From NCBI GenBank assembly GCA_937894515.1, contig CALCRH010000036.1, forward strand, positions 41,855 through 105,854: a stretch of 64,000 bases of DNA, in the 5' to 3' direction. The notes beneath the pieces were generated by a model. It worked only from the letters and a program-made list of their open reading frames with translations. It was not told the DNA's origin and searched no databases. Below are positions 41,459 to 51,206 of the stretch, piece by piece. Source of the DNA: an uncultured Clostridia bacterium (GTDB lineage: Bacteria > Bacillota > Clostridia > Oscillospirales > Oscillospiraceae). Position 1 is the first letter of the stretch. Every line of letters starts with the position of its first letter. The position numbers and the translations under genes were made by a program.

Positions 41459-41818
41459 ATGAGTACCGTTACTATTACCATGCGCGGCAACAAGCGGCAA
41501 GAATTCGGCAAAATTGCGGAAGATTTGCGGAAAGAATTGACAGCAGAGATGGAAAATATCCGGGTATTTTCCCGGGGCACAGAGGGAAATCAGGCGGTCC
41601 TGTTCAGCGGCGAAAAATACTTTTTCCGCAACAATAGCTACGCCAGCCTGAACATTCTGTTCACAGAGTTTGATGGGGTGCAAACCGCAGATATCATTGG
41701 CTCCGGCGGCGGTGAGGGCCTGTTCAATATCAGTTGGTTTGCCAACTCTGATCTGGCCGACAGTGCAGAAAAAATCCTGCAAAAGTATGGATTTACCACC
41801 GTGGAAGAAAGCAGATAA
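41459..41818 (+). CDS. Small conserved cytosolic protein (DUF6054-like)
   Basis: A 119-residue mixed alpha/beta protein beginning with VTITMRGNKRQEFGK. I recognise a conserved clostridial small protein but no function; DUF6054 is a tentative label. It has no signal or membrane segment. AAGGAGGAC precedes the ATG, and it is coupled to the preceding small gene. Confidence 0.65.
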   Translation: MSTVTITMRGNKRQEFGKIAEDLRKELTAEMENIRVFSRGTEGNQAVLFSGEKYFFRNNSYASLNILFTEFDGVQTADIIGSGGGEGLFNISWFANSDLADSAEKILQKYGFTTVEESR

Positions 41819-41855
41819 AAAGCACGCCTGACGTGCCGCGTCAGGCGTGCTTTTT
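41817..41855. terminator. Bidirectional terminator
   Basis: A 17-bp stem (AAAAAGCACGCCTGACG and complement) around TGCCG, between convergent genes. Confidence 0.9.
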
Positions 41856-42651
41856 ATACCAATTTATTCTCTAGCGTCCCGATTCCTTCGATGCCCACCT
41901 CCACCACGTCGCCGGGCTTCAGCCAGTTTTTCTGATCGGCGGGATAGCCCATCATCACGCCGCTGGGGGTGCCGGTAAAGATCACGTCTCCGGCTTTCAG
42001 CGGAATGCGGGGCATAATGTAGTCCACGATCTCCTGCGGAGGGAAGATCAGGTCGTCAATGCGGGAGTTCTGCCGCAGCTCGCCGCCTACCCGGCAGGTG
42101 ATGGCGGCGTCCTTGGGCAGTTCCTCCCACATCACCGCATAGGGCCCGATGGGGCCGAAGCCGTCATAGCTCTTGCCGCACAGCCATTGGGTGGTGGCGG
42201 TCTGCCACTCCCGGATGGACAGATCGTTTCCGCAGGTGGCGGCGAAGATCCTGCCGCCCTCGCCCATAATCAGCACCAGTTCTGCCTCATAGTCGATTTC
42301 TTCCGCCTGAGGGAGAGAGATCTCCTGTTGGTGCGCTGCCAATGCGTTGGGCATCTTGCAGAACACCGTGGGATTCTCCGGCAGCGCCATACCGGTCTCC
42401 AGCGCATGGGCGCGGTAGTTCAGACCGATGCACAAAATCTTCTCCATACCGGTGACGATGGGCGCAAAAACGATGCTCTTTTCGTCCACCAGCGGGGCGG
42501 TCAAACGCCGCAGAGCGTCGGGATTTTCCATGCGGCACAGCTCCAGCATGGTGCGGGGCATTCCCGCATTGGCGCCTACGTCGATGATACCCTTTTCCGT
42601 CACGATGCCCAGCGCCGGGGCGTTATCTTTCATAAACTGTACGAATTTCAT
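41854..42651 (-). CDS. Fumarylacetoacetate-hydrolase-family protein
   Basis: A 265-residue member of the FAH superfamily, which cleaves or decarboxylates 2-oxo acids in catabolic pathways. The metal site is in EIDYEAELVLIMG, with YDGFGPIGPYAV and TGTPSGVMMGYP typical of the C-terminal core. The substrate cannot be assigned; oxaloacetate decarboxylation is one established option in this family. GGGAGA precedes the start by 6 bases. Confidence 0.9.
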   Translation of the reverse strand: MKFVQFMKDNAPALGIVTEKGIIDVGANAGMPRTMLELCRMENPDALRRLTAPLVDEKSIVFAPIVTGMEKILCIGLNYRAHALETGMALPENPTVFCKMPNALAAHQQEISLPQAEEIDYEAELVLIMGEGGRIFAATCGNDLSIREWQTATTQWLCGKSYDGFGPIGPYAVMWEELPKDAAITCRVGGELRQNSRIDDLIFPPQEIVDYIMPRIPLKAGDVIFTGTPSGVMMGYPADQKNWLKPGDVVEVGIEGIGTLENKLV

Positions 42652-42670
42652 CGAAGCTCTCCCTTTCTCT

Positions 42671-42741
42671 GTAGGGGCCGGCGTCCCCGACGGCCCGCGT
42701 TTTGTTGACTACCGGCGGGACGTCCGGAGGCCGTCCCCTAC
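42671..42741. repeat. REP-like repeat, copy 3, in a larger inverted structure
   Basis: GTAGGGGCCGGCGTCCCC starts the unit at 42671, and a reversed, related end (GGCCGTCCCCTAC) closes at 42741. The ~71-base element can fold as an imperfect stem-loop. The rest of the 42742-42854 gap has no visible gene and ends with GGCATTCAGCATT. Confidence 0.75.
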
Positions 42742-42854
42742 AACCTCCTGCAGGAGCGCCGTTTTCCGTCATAGAGCGTACCGCCTTTTCAACCGTCGGC
42801 AAATTCCAATGTCGACACATTCATTTTGCATTTAGGATTCGGCATTCAGCATTT

Positions 42855-44513
42855 TCACAGCACCGTGATCATGGGAATGACCATGGGATTGCGCCGCATC
42901 TTCTTATAAAGGTAATTGGATACCGCATTCCGCACGGCGCGGTATACCTCGTTTTCGTCCCGGCGTTTTTTGTTGGGCAGCTTTTCCACCGCCTCTATGG
43001 CCACATGCCGCAGCTCCTGCAAAAGGGTCTCGGACTCCTTGACGTACACAAAGCCCCGGGTCACGATCTCCGGCTCGCACAGAAGCTGGCGATCCCAGCT
43101 GGACAGGGTGATGCCCACCACTACCATGCCGTCCTGCGCCAGCAGCTTGCGGTCATTTAAGACCACGCTGCCCACCTCGCCCACGCCGGAGCCGTCCACC
43201 AGCACCTCCCCGGCCTGTACGGCGGTCTCGCACTTCATGTGCTTGGTGGTCAGTTCAATGACGCTGCCGTTCTGGGCGATGCACACGTCGTCGGGCTTCA
43301 TGCCCATGGAAACCGCCACTCGCTTGTGGATCTGCAGCATCCGCTGCTCGCCGTGCAGGGGGATAAAGAAACGGGGCTTGGTCAGTGCGTGGATGATCTT
43401 CAGCTCCTCCTGACAGGCGTGGCCGGACACGTGGAGCATATCCGCCTTGTCGTAGACTACCTCCACGCCCTTGCGGAATAGCTCGTTGATGACCCGTCCC
43501 ACCTCCACTTCATTGCCGGGAATGGCACTGGCGGAGATGATGACCTTGTCACCGGGGCCGATGTCCACCTGCTTGTGGCTGCCAAAGGCCATACGGTACA
43601 GGGCACTCATCTCCTCGCCCTGTGAGCCGGTGGTCACAATGACCTGCTGCTTCAAGGGAAGCTGCTGCAGCTTGCTCAGCTCCATCAGCGTCCCCTTGGG
43701 GACCTTCATATAACCCAGCTCCGTGGACACCTTCATGATGTTCTCCATGCTCCGGCCGGTCACGGCCACCTTCCGCCCGCAGGCGGCAGCGGCGTCGATG
43801 ACCTGCTGGATCCGGTGGACGTTGCTGGCAAAGGTGGTGACGATGATGCGCTCCTTGCAGCCGGTGAACTGCCGCTTGAAGGTGGCACCCACCGCACTCT
43901 CGGACATGGTGTACCCGGGTCGCTCCACGTTGGTGGAGTCTGCCAGCAGTGCCAGGACGCCCTCCCGGCCCAGCTGTCCGAACCGGGCCAGATCAATCAC
44001 CTCCCCGTCGATGGGGGTGGAGTCGATCTTGAAGTCGCCGGTGTGGACCACCGTGCCCATATTGGTGTGGATGGCAAAGGCCACCGAGTCAGCGATGGAG
44101 TGGTTCACGTGGATGAACTCCACCTGAAATTTACCCGCCTTCACCGTCTGCCCGGCCTCCACCGTGATGAGCTTGGTAGAGCCGACAAGCCCGTGCTCCT
44201 GCAATTTCAGCTTGATGAGCCCCGCGGTCAGGCGGGTACAGTAGATGGGCATATTGACCTGCTTGAGCACATAGGGAATGGCGCCGATGTGATCCTCATG
44301 CCCGTGGGTGATGAAAAGGCCCCGCAGGCGCTTGTGGTTCTGCACCAGAAAGCTCACGTCGGGGATGACGCAGTCGATGCCGTACATATCATCGCCGGGG
44401 AACGCCATGCCGCAGTCTACCACGATGATCTCACCGCCGTATTCATAGGCGGTCATGTTCTTGCCGATCTCATTCAGACCGCCAAGAGGAATAATTTTCA
44501 GTTTTTCAGCCAT
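42855..44513 (-). CDS. rnj: Ribonuclease J
   Basis: RNase J has 5'-3' exo- and endonuclease activity in mRNA decay and rRNA maturation. The 552-residue protein has the metallo-beta-lactamase motif HGHEDH at residues 70-75, the beta-CASP region with VTTGSQGE, and the VSGHACQEELK segment. The length matches RNase J1/J2. AAGTAAGGAG precedes the ATG. Confidence 0.96.
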   Translation of the reverse strand: MAEKLKIIPLGGLNEIGKNMTAYEYGGEIIVVDCGMAFPGDDMYGIDCVIPDVSFLVQNHKRLRGLFITHGHEDHIGAIPYVLKQVNMPIYCTRLTAGLIKLKLQEHGLVGSTKLITVEAGQTVKAGKFQVEFIHVNHSIADSVAFAIHTNMGTVVHTGDFKIDSTPIDGEVIDLARFGQLGREGVLALLADSTNVERPGYTMSESAVGATFKRQFTGCKERIIVTTFASNVHRIQQVIDAAAACGRKVAVTGRSMENIMKVSTELGYMKVPKGTLMELSKLQQLPLKQQVIVTTGSQGEEMSALYRMAFGSHKQVDIGPGDKVIISASAIPGNEVEVGRVINELFRKGVEVVYDKADMLHVSGHACQEELKIIHALTKPRFFIPLHGEQRMLQIHKRVAVSMGMKPDDVCIAQNGSVIELTTKHMKCETAVQAGEVLVDGSGVGEVGSVVLNDRKLLAQDGMVVVGITLSSWDRQLLCEPEIVTRGFVYVKESETLLQELRHVAIEAVEKLPNKKRRDENEVYRAVRNAVSNYLYKKMRRNPMVIPMITVL

Positions 44514-44859
44514 AAATACTCCTTACTTTTCAAAGCAGACGCAACAAAACAAAGGCGTACCACATGCCAACAGCCCTGTTTCGCTGCCGAAAAAGTGGTA
44601 AATCGCCTGAAATGCCGCGTATTTGGTTGTCATTTGACGCAAAACACATGCTTTGCGGAAGAAACAAAAATGTGCAGAATTTGCTGCATGTTAAACTAAG
44701 TATAGCACAAACGGTTCCTTTTGTACACCCCAAACTTTTCGACAGGTTTTGTCTGTCATTACTGAATAAAATACAAATCGCAGTTGTATAAGGTAAAATA
44801 GTATGCTATAATAAATTATTAATTTGGAGAGGTATGCCATCGAAAAGGAGGGACGCCCC
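44514..44859. other. Divergent control region between rnj and gdpP
   Basis: A gene-free stretch of 346 bases. On the - strand TGTACA (44727-44722) and TATACT (44704-44699), spacer 17, may start rnj with a ~185-base leader. On the + strand lies the gdpP promoter (listed separately). No gene or riboswitch was recognised in the leader. Confidence 0.55.
44784..44812 (+). promoter_or_regulatory. Promoter of gdpP
   Basis: TTGTAT (44784-44789) and an extended TGCTATAAT (-10 at 44807-44812), spacer 17. Confidence 0.75.
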
Positions 44860-46842
44860 TTGAATAAAAAGCTGATTCGCGGATTCCGCACCAATATGGC
44901 GCTATCCTGCATTTGCCTGATCGCCTTTACCCTGATCACTGTACCGTTCAGCATCAAACTGGCCGTTGCCGAAGCATTGATATCGGCGCTGGTGATCTAT
45001 GTCAGCGTGCGCCGGAACAGGATAGCGCAGAAAAGCGTGCGCCAATATCTGGACAGAGTCAACGGCGGCATGGACAGTGCCCGTTCCAGCAACCTGCTGT
45101 ATGCACCGCTGCCCATGCTGGTGTTCGATCTGAACGGCGAGGAGATCCTGTGGGGTAACGATGCCTTTGTGACGCTGACGGATCGACAGGAGAAGCTGTT
45201 TGAATCCACACTATTCGATGTGATTCCCAGTCTGGATACCCATTGGCTTCTGGAGGGGAAACGGGAGTGCCCGGAGCTGGTAAACTGGAATGACCGGGTG
45301 TACCGGGTGTTCGGCAGCTTGAGCCGTGGTGAAGACATGGGCGGCAGCAGCCCGTTGGCAACTCTTTACTGGATGGATGTAACGGAAAGCGAGAAGATGC
45401 GGCAGACTCTGGAGCTGACCCGGCCTGTGGTTGGCATCATCATGGTGGACAACTATGAAGAACTGATGAAGGCCTGTCCTGAAGGAAAACGGAGTGCCTT
45501 AACGGCAGAGCTGGAAGCGAAGCTCAATACGTGGGTGGACAATTCCGGCGGCCTGCTGCTGCAATATGATCGAGACCGCTACCTGTATATTTTTGAGGAA
45601 AAGGACTATTCCGCCTACGCCGAACAGCACTTTGACCTGTTGGAGAAAGTGCGCGAAGTGGAAAGCGGCGGAGTAAACGCCACATTGTCTGTCGGTATCG
45701 GCAGAGATGATGACAGCTTTGATGCCCTGTTCAAGAAAGCGGGCATGGCGCTGGAGATGGCCTTGTCCCGCGGCGGCGATCAGGCGGTTATCAAGGATCG
45801 AAACAACTTTGAATTCTTCGGCGGACGTTCAAAGGCCACCGAGAAACGCACCAAGGTGAAATCCCGGGTAATGGCAAACGCTCTGAGCGACTTGATGGAA
45901 GATGCTAAGCATATTTATGTCATGGGTCACAAATATGCAGATATGGATTCCCTCGGTGCAGCGGCAGGTATTTGCAGCATTGCCCGCAAACTGGGGAAAA
46001 AGTGCCAGATCGTCATTGACACGGAAAACAACGCCGCCCACCCCATTCTGCGCCGCTTGCAGGAGCAGAGCGAATATGCAGGTGCTTTTATCACCGGCGA
46101 TACCGCATTCCTGCACGCACAGCCGGGTACGCTTTTGATCGTGGTGGATACCAACCGGCCGGGCAGCGTGGAAAATGAAGAACTGCTGGAGAGCTGCAAC
46201 CGGGTGGCGGTGATTGACCACCATCGGCGGGGAACCAGTTATATTGAAAAAATGGCGCTGAATTACCATGAGCCCTATGCCAGCTCTGCCAGCGAACTGG
46301 TGACGGAGCTGATACAGTATCTGCTGGAGCCTGCCGATGTTCTGCAGGCAGAGGCAGAGGCACTTTTGGCCGGTATCGTGCTGGATACCAAGAACTTTAC
46401 CAACCGCACCGGCGGCCGTACCTTCGAGGCGGCAGCCTATCTGCGCCGTGCCGGCGCCGATACCCAGGACGTGCAGCGTATGTTCCAAAGCGACCTCAAG
46501 ACTATGATCGACCGCTATGCCATTATGCGCCAGGCGGAGATCGTCCATGGAAATATTGCCGTTGTAGCTAAGAATGAAGCCTATGAGAGGGTTACAGCGG
46601 CCAAGGCCGCAGATGAACTGCTGACCATTCAGGGAGTGGATGCATCCATCGTTGCCTACAAGAAAGACGGCGGCGTATACATGTCTGCCCGCAGCCTGGG
46701 TGAGATCAATGTGCAGGTGATCCTGGAGGCATTGGGCGGCGGCGGCAACTCTACCACCGCCGGCGGCTATGTGCCGGATACATCGGTGGATGAGGTCAAA
46801 GAAAAACTGATTGAGGCCATCGAAAACTATTTTGCAAATTAA
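44860..46842 (+). CDS. gdpP: Cyclic-di-AMP phosphodiesterase GdpP
   Basis: GdpP hydrolyses c-di-AMP. The 660-residue protein has two N-terminal membrane spans (about 13-50), a PAS-like domain, a degenerate GGDEF domain (about 160-300) and a DHH/DHHA1 phosphodiesterase. This includes MGHKYADMDSLGAAAG, VVDTNRPGS, VIDHHRRGT and the C-terminal GGGGNSTTAGG. TTG 44860 is preceded by AGGAGG at 7 bases and gives the family length; a TTG at 44824 is weaker. It heads gdpP-rplI-dnaB, as in Bacillus. Confidence 0.95.
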   Translation: MNKKLIRGFRTNMALSCICLIAFTLITVPFSIKLAVAEALISALVIYVSVRRNRIAQKSVRQYLDRVNGGMDSARSSNLLYAPLPMLVFDLNGEEILWGNDAFVTLTDRQEKLFESTLFDVIPSLDTHWLLEGKRECPELVNWNDRVYRVFGSLSRGEDMGGSSPLATLYWMDVTESEKMRQTLELTRPVVGIIMVDNYEELMKACPEGKRSALTAELEAKLNTWVDNSGGLLLQYDRDRYLYIFEEKDYSAYAEQHFDLLEKVREVESGGVNATLSVGIGRDDDSFDALFKKAGMALEMALSRGGDQAVIKDRNNFEFFGGRSKATEKRTKVKSRVMANALSDLMEDAKHIYVMGHKYADMDSLGAAAGICSIARKLGKKCQIVIDTENNAAHPILRRLQEQSEYAGAFITGDTAFLHAQPGTLLIVVDTNRPGSVENEELLESCNRVAVIDHHRRGTSYIEKMALNYHEPYASSASELVTELIQYLLEPADVLQAEAEALLAGIVLDTKNFTNRTGGRTFEAAAYLRRAGADTQDVQRMFQSDLKTMIDRYAIMRQAEIVHGNIAVVAKNEAYERVTAAKAADELLTIQGVDASIVAYKKDGGVYMSARSLGEINVQVILEALGGGGNSTTAGGYVPDTSVDEVKEKLIEAIENYFAN

Positions 46843-46861
46843 CCGAAAAGGAGAAAATACC

Positions 46862-47311
46862 ATGAAGATCATTTTGACACAGGACATCAAGGGCAAAGGC
46901 AAAAAAGGGCAGATGATCGAGGCGGCGGAAGGATATGCCCGCAACTTTCTGATCCCCAAGGGCCTTGCCGTTTTGGCCACCGCCGATGCGGTGAATACCA
47001 TGAATCTGCGGGATAAGGCCAAGGCAAAAGCAGATGCCGAAGCCAAAGCTGCCGCTGAGGAGATCGCGGCTAAGCTTAAGGAGTGCCAGGTCAAGATCGC
47101 GGCCAAGGGCGGCGAGGGCGGCAAGCTGTTCGGCGCCGTTACCGGAAAGGAAATCTCTGCTGCGCTGAAAGAACAGTACGGTATGGATATCGACCCCAAG
47201 AAGCTGGTGCTCGCGGACCCCATCAAGTCTTTCGGTTCCCATGAAGTCAAGGCCAAGCTGGGCTTTGAGATCAGCGGCACGGTATATGTGCTGGTGGTCG
47301 AGGAAAAATGA
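46862..47311 (+). CDS. rplI: 50S ribosomal protein L9
   Basis: L9 binds 23S rRNA. The 149-residue protein has the N-terminal signature GKKGQMIEAAEGYARNFLIP, the long central helix (Ala/Lys-rich) and a C-terminal domain with GGKLFGAVTGKEI. ATG 46862 follows AAAGGAGAAAATACC. Confidence 0.97.
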   Translation: MKIILTQDIKGKGKKGQMIEAAEGYARNFLIPKGLAVLATADAVNTMNLRDKAKAKADAEAKAAAEEIAAKLKECQVKIAAKGGEGGKLFGAVTGKEISAALKEQYGMDIDPKKLVLADPIKSFGSHEVKAKLGFEISGTVYVLVVEEK

Positions 47312-47365
47312 AGAATGAAGAATGAAGAATATTTTTCATTTTTCATTCTTCACGCTTCATTTTAT
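47312..47365. repeat. AT-rich palindromic insert between rplI and dnaB
   Basis: GAAGAATGAAGAATGAAGAAT is followed by ATTTTTCATTCTTC and CTTCATTTT, an imperfect hairpin of repeated GAAGAAT units. It resembles small palindromic intergenic elements and lies inside a conserved operon. Confidence 0.55.
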
Positions 47366-47381
47366 CGAGGAGGTCAACGCT

Positions 47382-48731
47382 ATGGCTATGGATGAATTGC
47401 TGAGCCGTGCCATGCCACATGATGCACAGGCAGAGCAGGCGGTTTTGGGCGCCATGCTTATTGATGCCGATTGTGTCAAGGATGTGATGGATCAGCTGCG
47501 CGCAGAGGATTTCTATCTGCGGCAGAACCGCGAAATTTTTGAAACCATTGCACACATGTTTGTCTATTCCCAGCCCATTGACGGCGTGACTGTGGCGGGT
47601 GAACTGGAAAAGGCGGGCACCTATACGGAGAACACCCGCCCCTATCTGATGCAGCTGATGGATATTACCCCTACCAGCGCCAACGTGATGGAGTATGTCC
47701 GCATCGTCCGGGATAAAGCGCTGATGCGGGAGGTGGCATCTGCCGCCGCCAATATTACCGCCATGGTACAGGACGGCATCGGATCTGCCGGTGATATGCT
47801 GGAAAGTGCCGAGCAGAAGGTGTATGCCATTCGCCGGGGCCGCAATGCTCAGGGAATGACGCCGGTAAACGTGGTACTGAAGGATGTGATGGACCATCTG
47901 GCGGAGCTGACCGCCAGCGGCGGCAAAACGCTGCCCGGGCTCAGCACCGGATTATCCTCGGTGGACAACAAGATCAATGGCCTGGGCAAGTCTGACCTGC
48001 TGCTTCTGGCAGCGCGTCCCGGTATGGGCAAGACCAGTATGGCCCTGAATGTGGCGCTGTCTGCTGCCAAGACCAGCGGGAAAACCATAGCGATCTTTTC
48101 CCTGGAAATGTCCAAGGAACAGCTGGTGACCCGCCTGATTGCCGCAGAGGGTCTGGTGGAAAACCAGAGACTGGTCACCGGCAACCTGCGGGAGAGCGAC
48201 TGGGTGCGGATTGCCGAAGCGGCCTCGGCGCTGAGCCGTCTGGATATTCGCATTGATGACAACCCCCTGCTGACAGTGGCGGATATGAACGCCAAGTGCC
48301 GGCGTCTTGACAATCTGGGCCTGATCGTTATCGACTATCTGCAGTTGATGACCTCTGCCGGCGGCAAGAGCTATCAGGGTGAAAACCGCCAGCAGGCGGT
48401 CAGTGATATCAGCCGTATGCTGAAGATCATGGCCAAGGAATTGCAGGTTCCGGTACTGTGCTTGAGTCAGCTGAGCCGTGCCAACGAAAAGCGCGAAGAC
48501 AAGCGGCCCATGCTGTCCGATCTGCGTGAATCCGGCGCTATCGAGCAGGACGCCGATATCGTCATGTTCCTGTACCGAGAGGACTACTACAAAGAGGACA
48601 GCGACAAGCGGAATACGGCAGAGTGTATTATTGCAAAAAACCGCCATGGCGAAACCGGCAAGGTGGAGCTGCGCTGGATGCCGGAATACACATCGTTCCA
48701 GACGCTGGAAAACCGATACGAAGAGGAATAA
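47382..48731 (+). CDS. dnaB: Replicative DNA helicase DnaB
   Basis: The 449-residue hexameric replicative helicase. Its N-terminal domain includes HDAQAEQAVLGAML, and its RecA-like C-terminal domain has ARPGMGKT at about 211-218, then LIVIDYLQLM (Walker B) and LCLSQLSRANEKR. ATG 47382 follows GAGGAGGT; the longer frame runs through the palindromic insert. Confidence 0.97.
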   Translation: MAMDELLSRAMPHDAQAEQAVLGAMLIDADCVKDVMDQLRAEDFYLRQNREIFETIAHMFVYSQPIDGVTVAGELEKAGTYTENTRPYLMQLMDITPTSANVMEYVRIVRDKALMREVASAAANITAMVQDGIGSAGDMLESAEQKVYAIRRGRNAQGMTPVNVVLKDVMDHLAELTASGGKTLPGLSTGLSSVDNKINGLGKSDLLLLAARPGMGKTSMALNVALSAAKTSGKTIAIFSLEMSKEQLVTRLIAAEGLVENQRLVTGNLRESDWVRIAEAASALSRLDIRIDDNPLLTVADMNAKCRRLDNLGLIVIDYLQLMTSAGGKSYQGENRQQAVSDISRMLKIMAKELQVPVLCLSQLSRANEKREDKRPMLSDLRESGAIEQDADIVMFLYREDYYKEDSDKRNTAECIIAKNRHGETGKVELRWMPEYTSFQTLENRYEEE

Positions 48732-48737
48732 AGAACC

Positions 48738-50051
48738 ATGAACCTGCTGCCCTATATGGAACAATGGAATATGCTGCCGGAAAGGGGCGGCGTGATCCTG
48801 TGTGCCGTGTCCGGCGGCAGAGACTCCATGTGCCTTTTGCACTATCTGCACCACCTTGGAAAAAGTCTGGGGTTTACGGTGGCGGCAGCACATTTGAACC
48901 ATCTCATGCGCCCGACTGCCCAGCGAGATGTGGATTTTGTGCGGGGATTTTGCCGGGAGAACGGTATACCTTTTTATTTAGAATCTACGCCGGTCTATGA
49001 TAAGGCAAAAGAGTGGAGCGTGACGGTGGAGGAAGCAGGCAGGCGGGCCAGATATACGTTTTTGTCCCGCACGGCAGAAAGGATCGGGGCAGAAAAAATC
49101 GCCACCGCCCATCATCAGAACGATCAGGCGGAGACAGTACTGCTGAATTTGCTGCGGGGGACAGGCCCTGAGGGATTGGGCGGCATTCCGCCGGTTCGGG
49201 GCAGGTATATCCGTCCGCTTTTGCAGACGCCGCGATACGAAATTGAGACCTATCTTGCACAGAACGGCATTGATCATATAGAAGATGAGACCAATACCAG
49301 CCGTGCCTATGCGCGCAACCGCCTGCGTCTGGATCTCTGGCCGGCATTGGAGGAACTTCACGGCGGCGCCGGAGAAAATATTGTCCGCTGTGCCAATATC
49401 GTGCGAGAGGAAAACGCCTATTTGAATGAATTGGCGGCCCGTTACTTGCCGGAAACCGGCACGGTAATCGACTGCGCTGTCTTGCGTGAAGCGCCGTCTG
49501 CCTTACAGGGACGGATCCTGCGGCAGATAATGGCGCGACTCCCATCGGGGAAGAAAGATGTGGGCGCTGTCCACGTGGAAGCCCTGGAAAAGCTGTGTAA
49601 CGAAAGAGGCGCCCTGTCGCTGCCCGGTGGTATGACGGCAAAATGTGATGGAAAGACCCTGCATATTTTTATTACGGAGCAGATGCCGGAAGAACTTACA
49701 CTGCACCCCGGTGAAAACGAATGGGGTGGCTATCTGGTGACGGCAATGTGGGAAAACGGCGATGTTGTCACGGTACGCTGCTGGCGTCCGGATGACCGGC
49801 TGACTCTGCCGGGAAGCCGTGGAGCAAGAAGTCTGAAGCGGCTTTTCGCAGAACGGGGCATTACATCACCGGAACGGGAACAGATCCCGGTGGTTTGCGT
49901 AAACGGGACGCCGGCGGCGGTATTTGCCGTTGGACAGAACGAAAGCTTTGTCAGGGAAAAACAAATCAGAATTGAGATACGATGCAAGGAGGACAAAAGA
50001 GATGGCAAAGAGCAATATGGACCAGGACATTTTGAAGGTTCTGCTGAGTGA
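48738..50051 (+). CDS. tilS: tRNA(Ile)-lysidine synthase TilS
   Basis: TilS adds lysine to C34 of the CAT tRNA-Ile. The 437-residue protein has the PP-loop SGGRDS at residues 25-30, ATAHHQNDQAETVLLNLLRG and RGRYIRPLL, with an extended C-terminal part. It starts 6 bases after dnaB and overlaps hpt by 50 bases. Confidence 0.95.
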   Translation: MNLLPYMEQWNMLPERGGVILCAVSGGRDSMCLLHYLHHLGKSLGFTVAAAHLNHLMRPTAQRDVDFVRGFCRENGIPFYLESTPVYDKAKEWSVTVEEAGRRARYTFLSRTAERIGAEKIATAHHQNDQAETVLLNLLRGTGPEGLGGIPPVRGRYIRPLLQTPRYEIETYLAQNGIDHIEDETNTSRAYARNRLRLDLWPALEELHGGAGENIVRCANIVREENAYLNELAARYLPETGTVIDCAVLREAPSALQGRILRQIMARLPSGKKDVGAVHVEALEKLCNERGALSLPGGMTAKCDGKTLHIFITEQMPEELTLHPGENEWGGYLVTAMWENGDVVTVRCWRPDDRLTLPGSRGARSLKRLFAERGITSPEREQIPVVCVNGTPAAVFAVGQNESFVREKQIRIEIRCKEDKRDGKEQYGPGHFEGSAE

Positions 50052-50556
50052 AGAGGAGATCAAAGCCCGCGTACAGGCACTGGGCGACAGACTGTATGAT
50101 GACTTCCACGACAAAAATCCGGTGTTCGTGGGCGTTTTGAAGGGATGCTTTGTGTTTATGGCAGACCTGGTACGTGCAGCTCAGTTTAAGAGCGAGATCG
50201 AGTTCATCGGTCTGTCCTCCTATCAGGACGGCACATCTTCCAGCGGCAGCGTACAGATCACCAGAGACATGCAGAAGGACATCACCGGACGGAATATTAT
50301 CATTGTGGAGGATATTCTGGACTCCGGCAACACCCTCTACTTTCTCAAGGGCTACCTGATGAGCAAGGGCGCCGCCAGTGTGACCATTGCCACCTTGCTG
50401 GATAAGCCCGCTCGGCGGGAAAAGCCCATCAAGGCCGACTATTTCTGCTTTGAGGTGCCGGACGAATTTGTGGTGGGTTACGGCCTGGATTATGCCCAGC
50501 GGTACCGCAACATCCCCTATATCGGCGTGCTGAAGCCTGAAGTTTATAGCAAGTAA
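50002..50556 (+). CDS. hpt: Hypoxanthine phosphoribosyltransferase
   Basis: A purine salvage enzyme that makes IMP/GMP from hypoxanthine/guanine and PRPP. The 184-residue protein has the PRPP motif IIIVEDILDSGNT and VGVLKGCF near the N-terminus. ATG 50002 has AAGGAGGAC upstream, inside the tilS end; overlap of tilS with hpt is common. It is cotranscribed with ftsH. Confidence 0.96.
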   Translation: MAKSNMDQDILKVLLSEEEIKARVQALGDRLYDDFHDKNPVFVGVLKGCFVFMADLVRAAQFKSEIEFIGLSSYQDGTSSSGSVQITRDMQKDITGRNIIIVEDILDSGNTLYFLKGYLMSKGAASVTIATLLDKPARREKPIKADYFCFEVPDEFVVGYGLDYAQRYRNIPYIGVLKPEVYSK

Positions 50557-50567
50557 GGAGAATTCAG

Positions 50568-51191
50568 ATGGAATTTGACGAGAAAAAGAGCTCCGATATG
50601 GAGTTGGAAACCGGTATGGAAACAGAAGAGCAGGCAGAGAAAAAGCCGCCCCTGCTGAAGCGTTTCTGGAAAGAGTGGGGCGACATTGTCATCCTGTTGG
50701 CGGTGGTGTTCGTCATCTTCAAAGTGTTTGTGCAGATCGCCTGGGTGCCAACCGGCTCCATGGAGACCACGATCCCGACCAGATCTGTGCAGTTGGGCTG
50801 GCAGCTTCCCTATCGTCTGGGGAACCCGATGCCAAAGCGGGGAGACGTGATGACCTTCTGGTCCGATGAGTGCGGCGAGGTGCTGGTCAAGCGCGTGATC
50901 GGGCTGCCCGGCGAGACGGTTTCCTTTGCCAAAGGCTGTGTCTATGTCAACGGCGAACTGCTGGACGAGAGCTACCTTCCCGTGCAGGGGATCACCGAGA
51001 GTCCGGAGGAGAGTTTTACTGTGCCGGACGGCTGCGTATTCTTTATGGGCGACAATCGTACCGGCTCTTTTGATGCCCGCTTCTGGCTGGATCACTACAT
51101 TTCCGCGGAGAAGCTGCAGGCAAAGGTGTTTTTGACCATCAGTGTCGGCAAAAACCACAGCTGGACGGGAATCCGTTTCATGACCAAATAA
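50568..51191 (+). CDS. lepB: Signal peptidase I
   Basis: The 207-residue peptidase cleaves Sec signal peptides at the membrane surface. An acidic N-terminus precedes one membrane span (about 39-58). The catalytic Ser64 is in PTGSMETT and Lys108 in LVKRVIGLPGE. The GDNR box is followed by TGSFDARFWL. It sits between hpt and ftsH, an uncommon insertion in this conserved pair. Confidence 0.95.
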   Translation: MEFDEKKSSDMELETGMETEEQAEKKPPLLKRFWKEWGDIVILLAVVFVIFKVFVQIAWVPTGSMETTIPTRSVQLGWQLPYRLGNPMPKRGDVMTFWSDECGEVLVKRVIGLPGETVSFAKGCVYVNGELLDESYLPVQGITESPEESFTVPDGCVFFMGDNRTGSFDARFWLDHYISAEKLQAKVFLTISVGKNHSWTGIRFMTK

Positions 51192-51206
51192 AAGGGAGGA
51201 ACTCTC

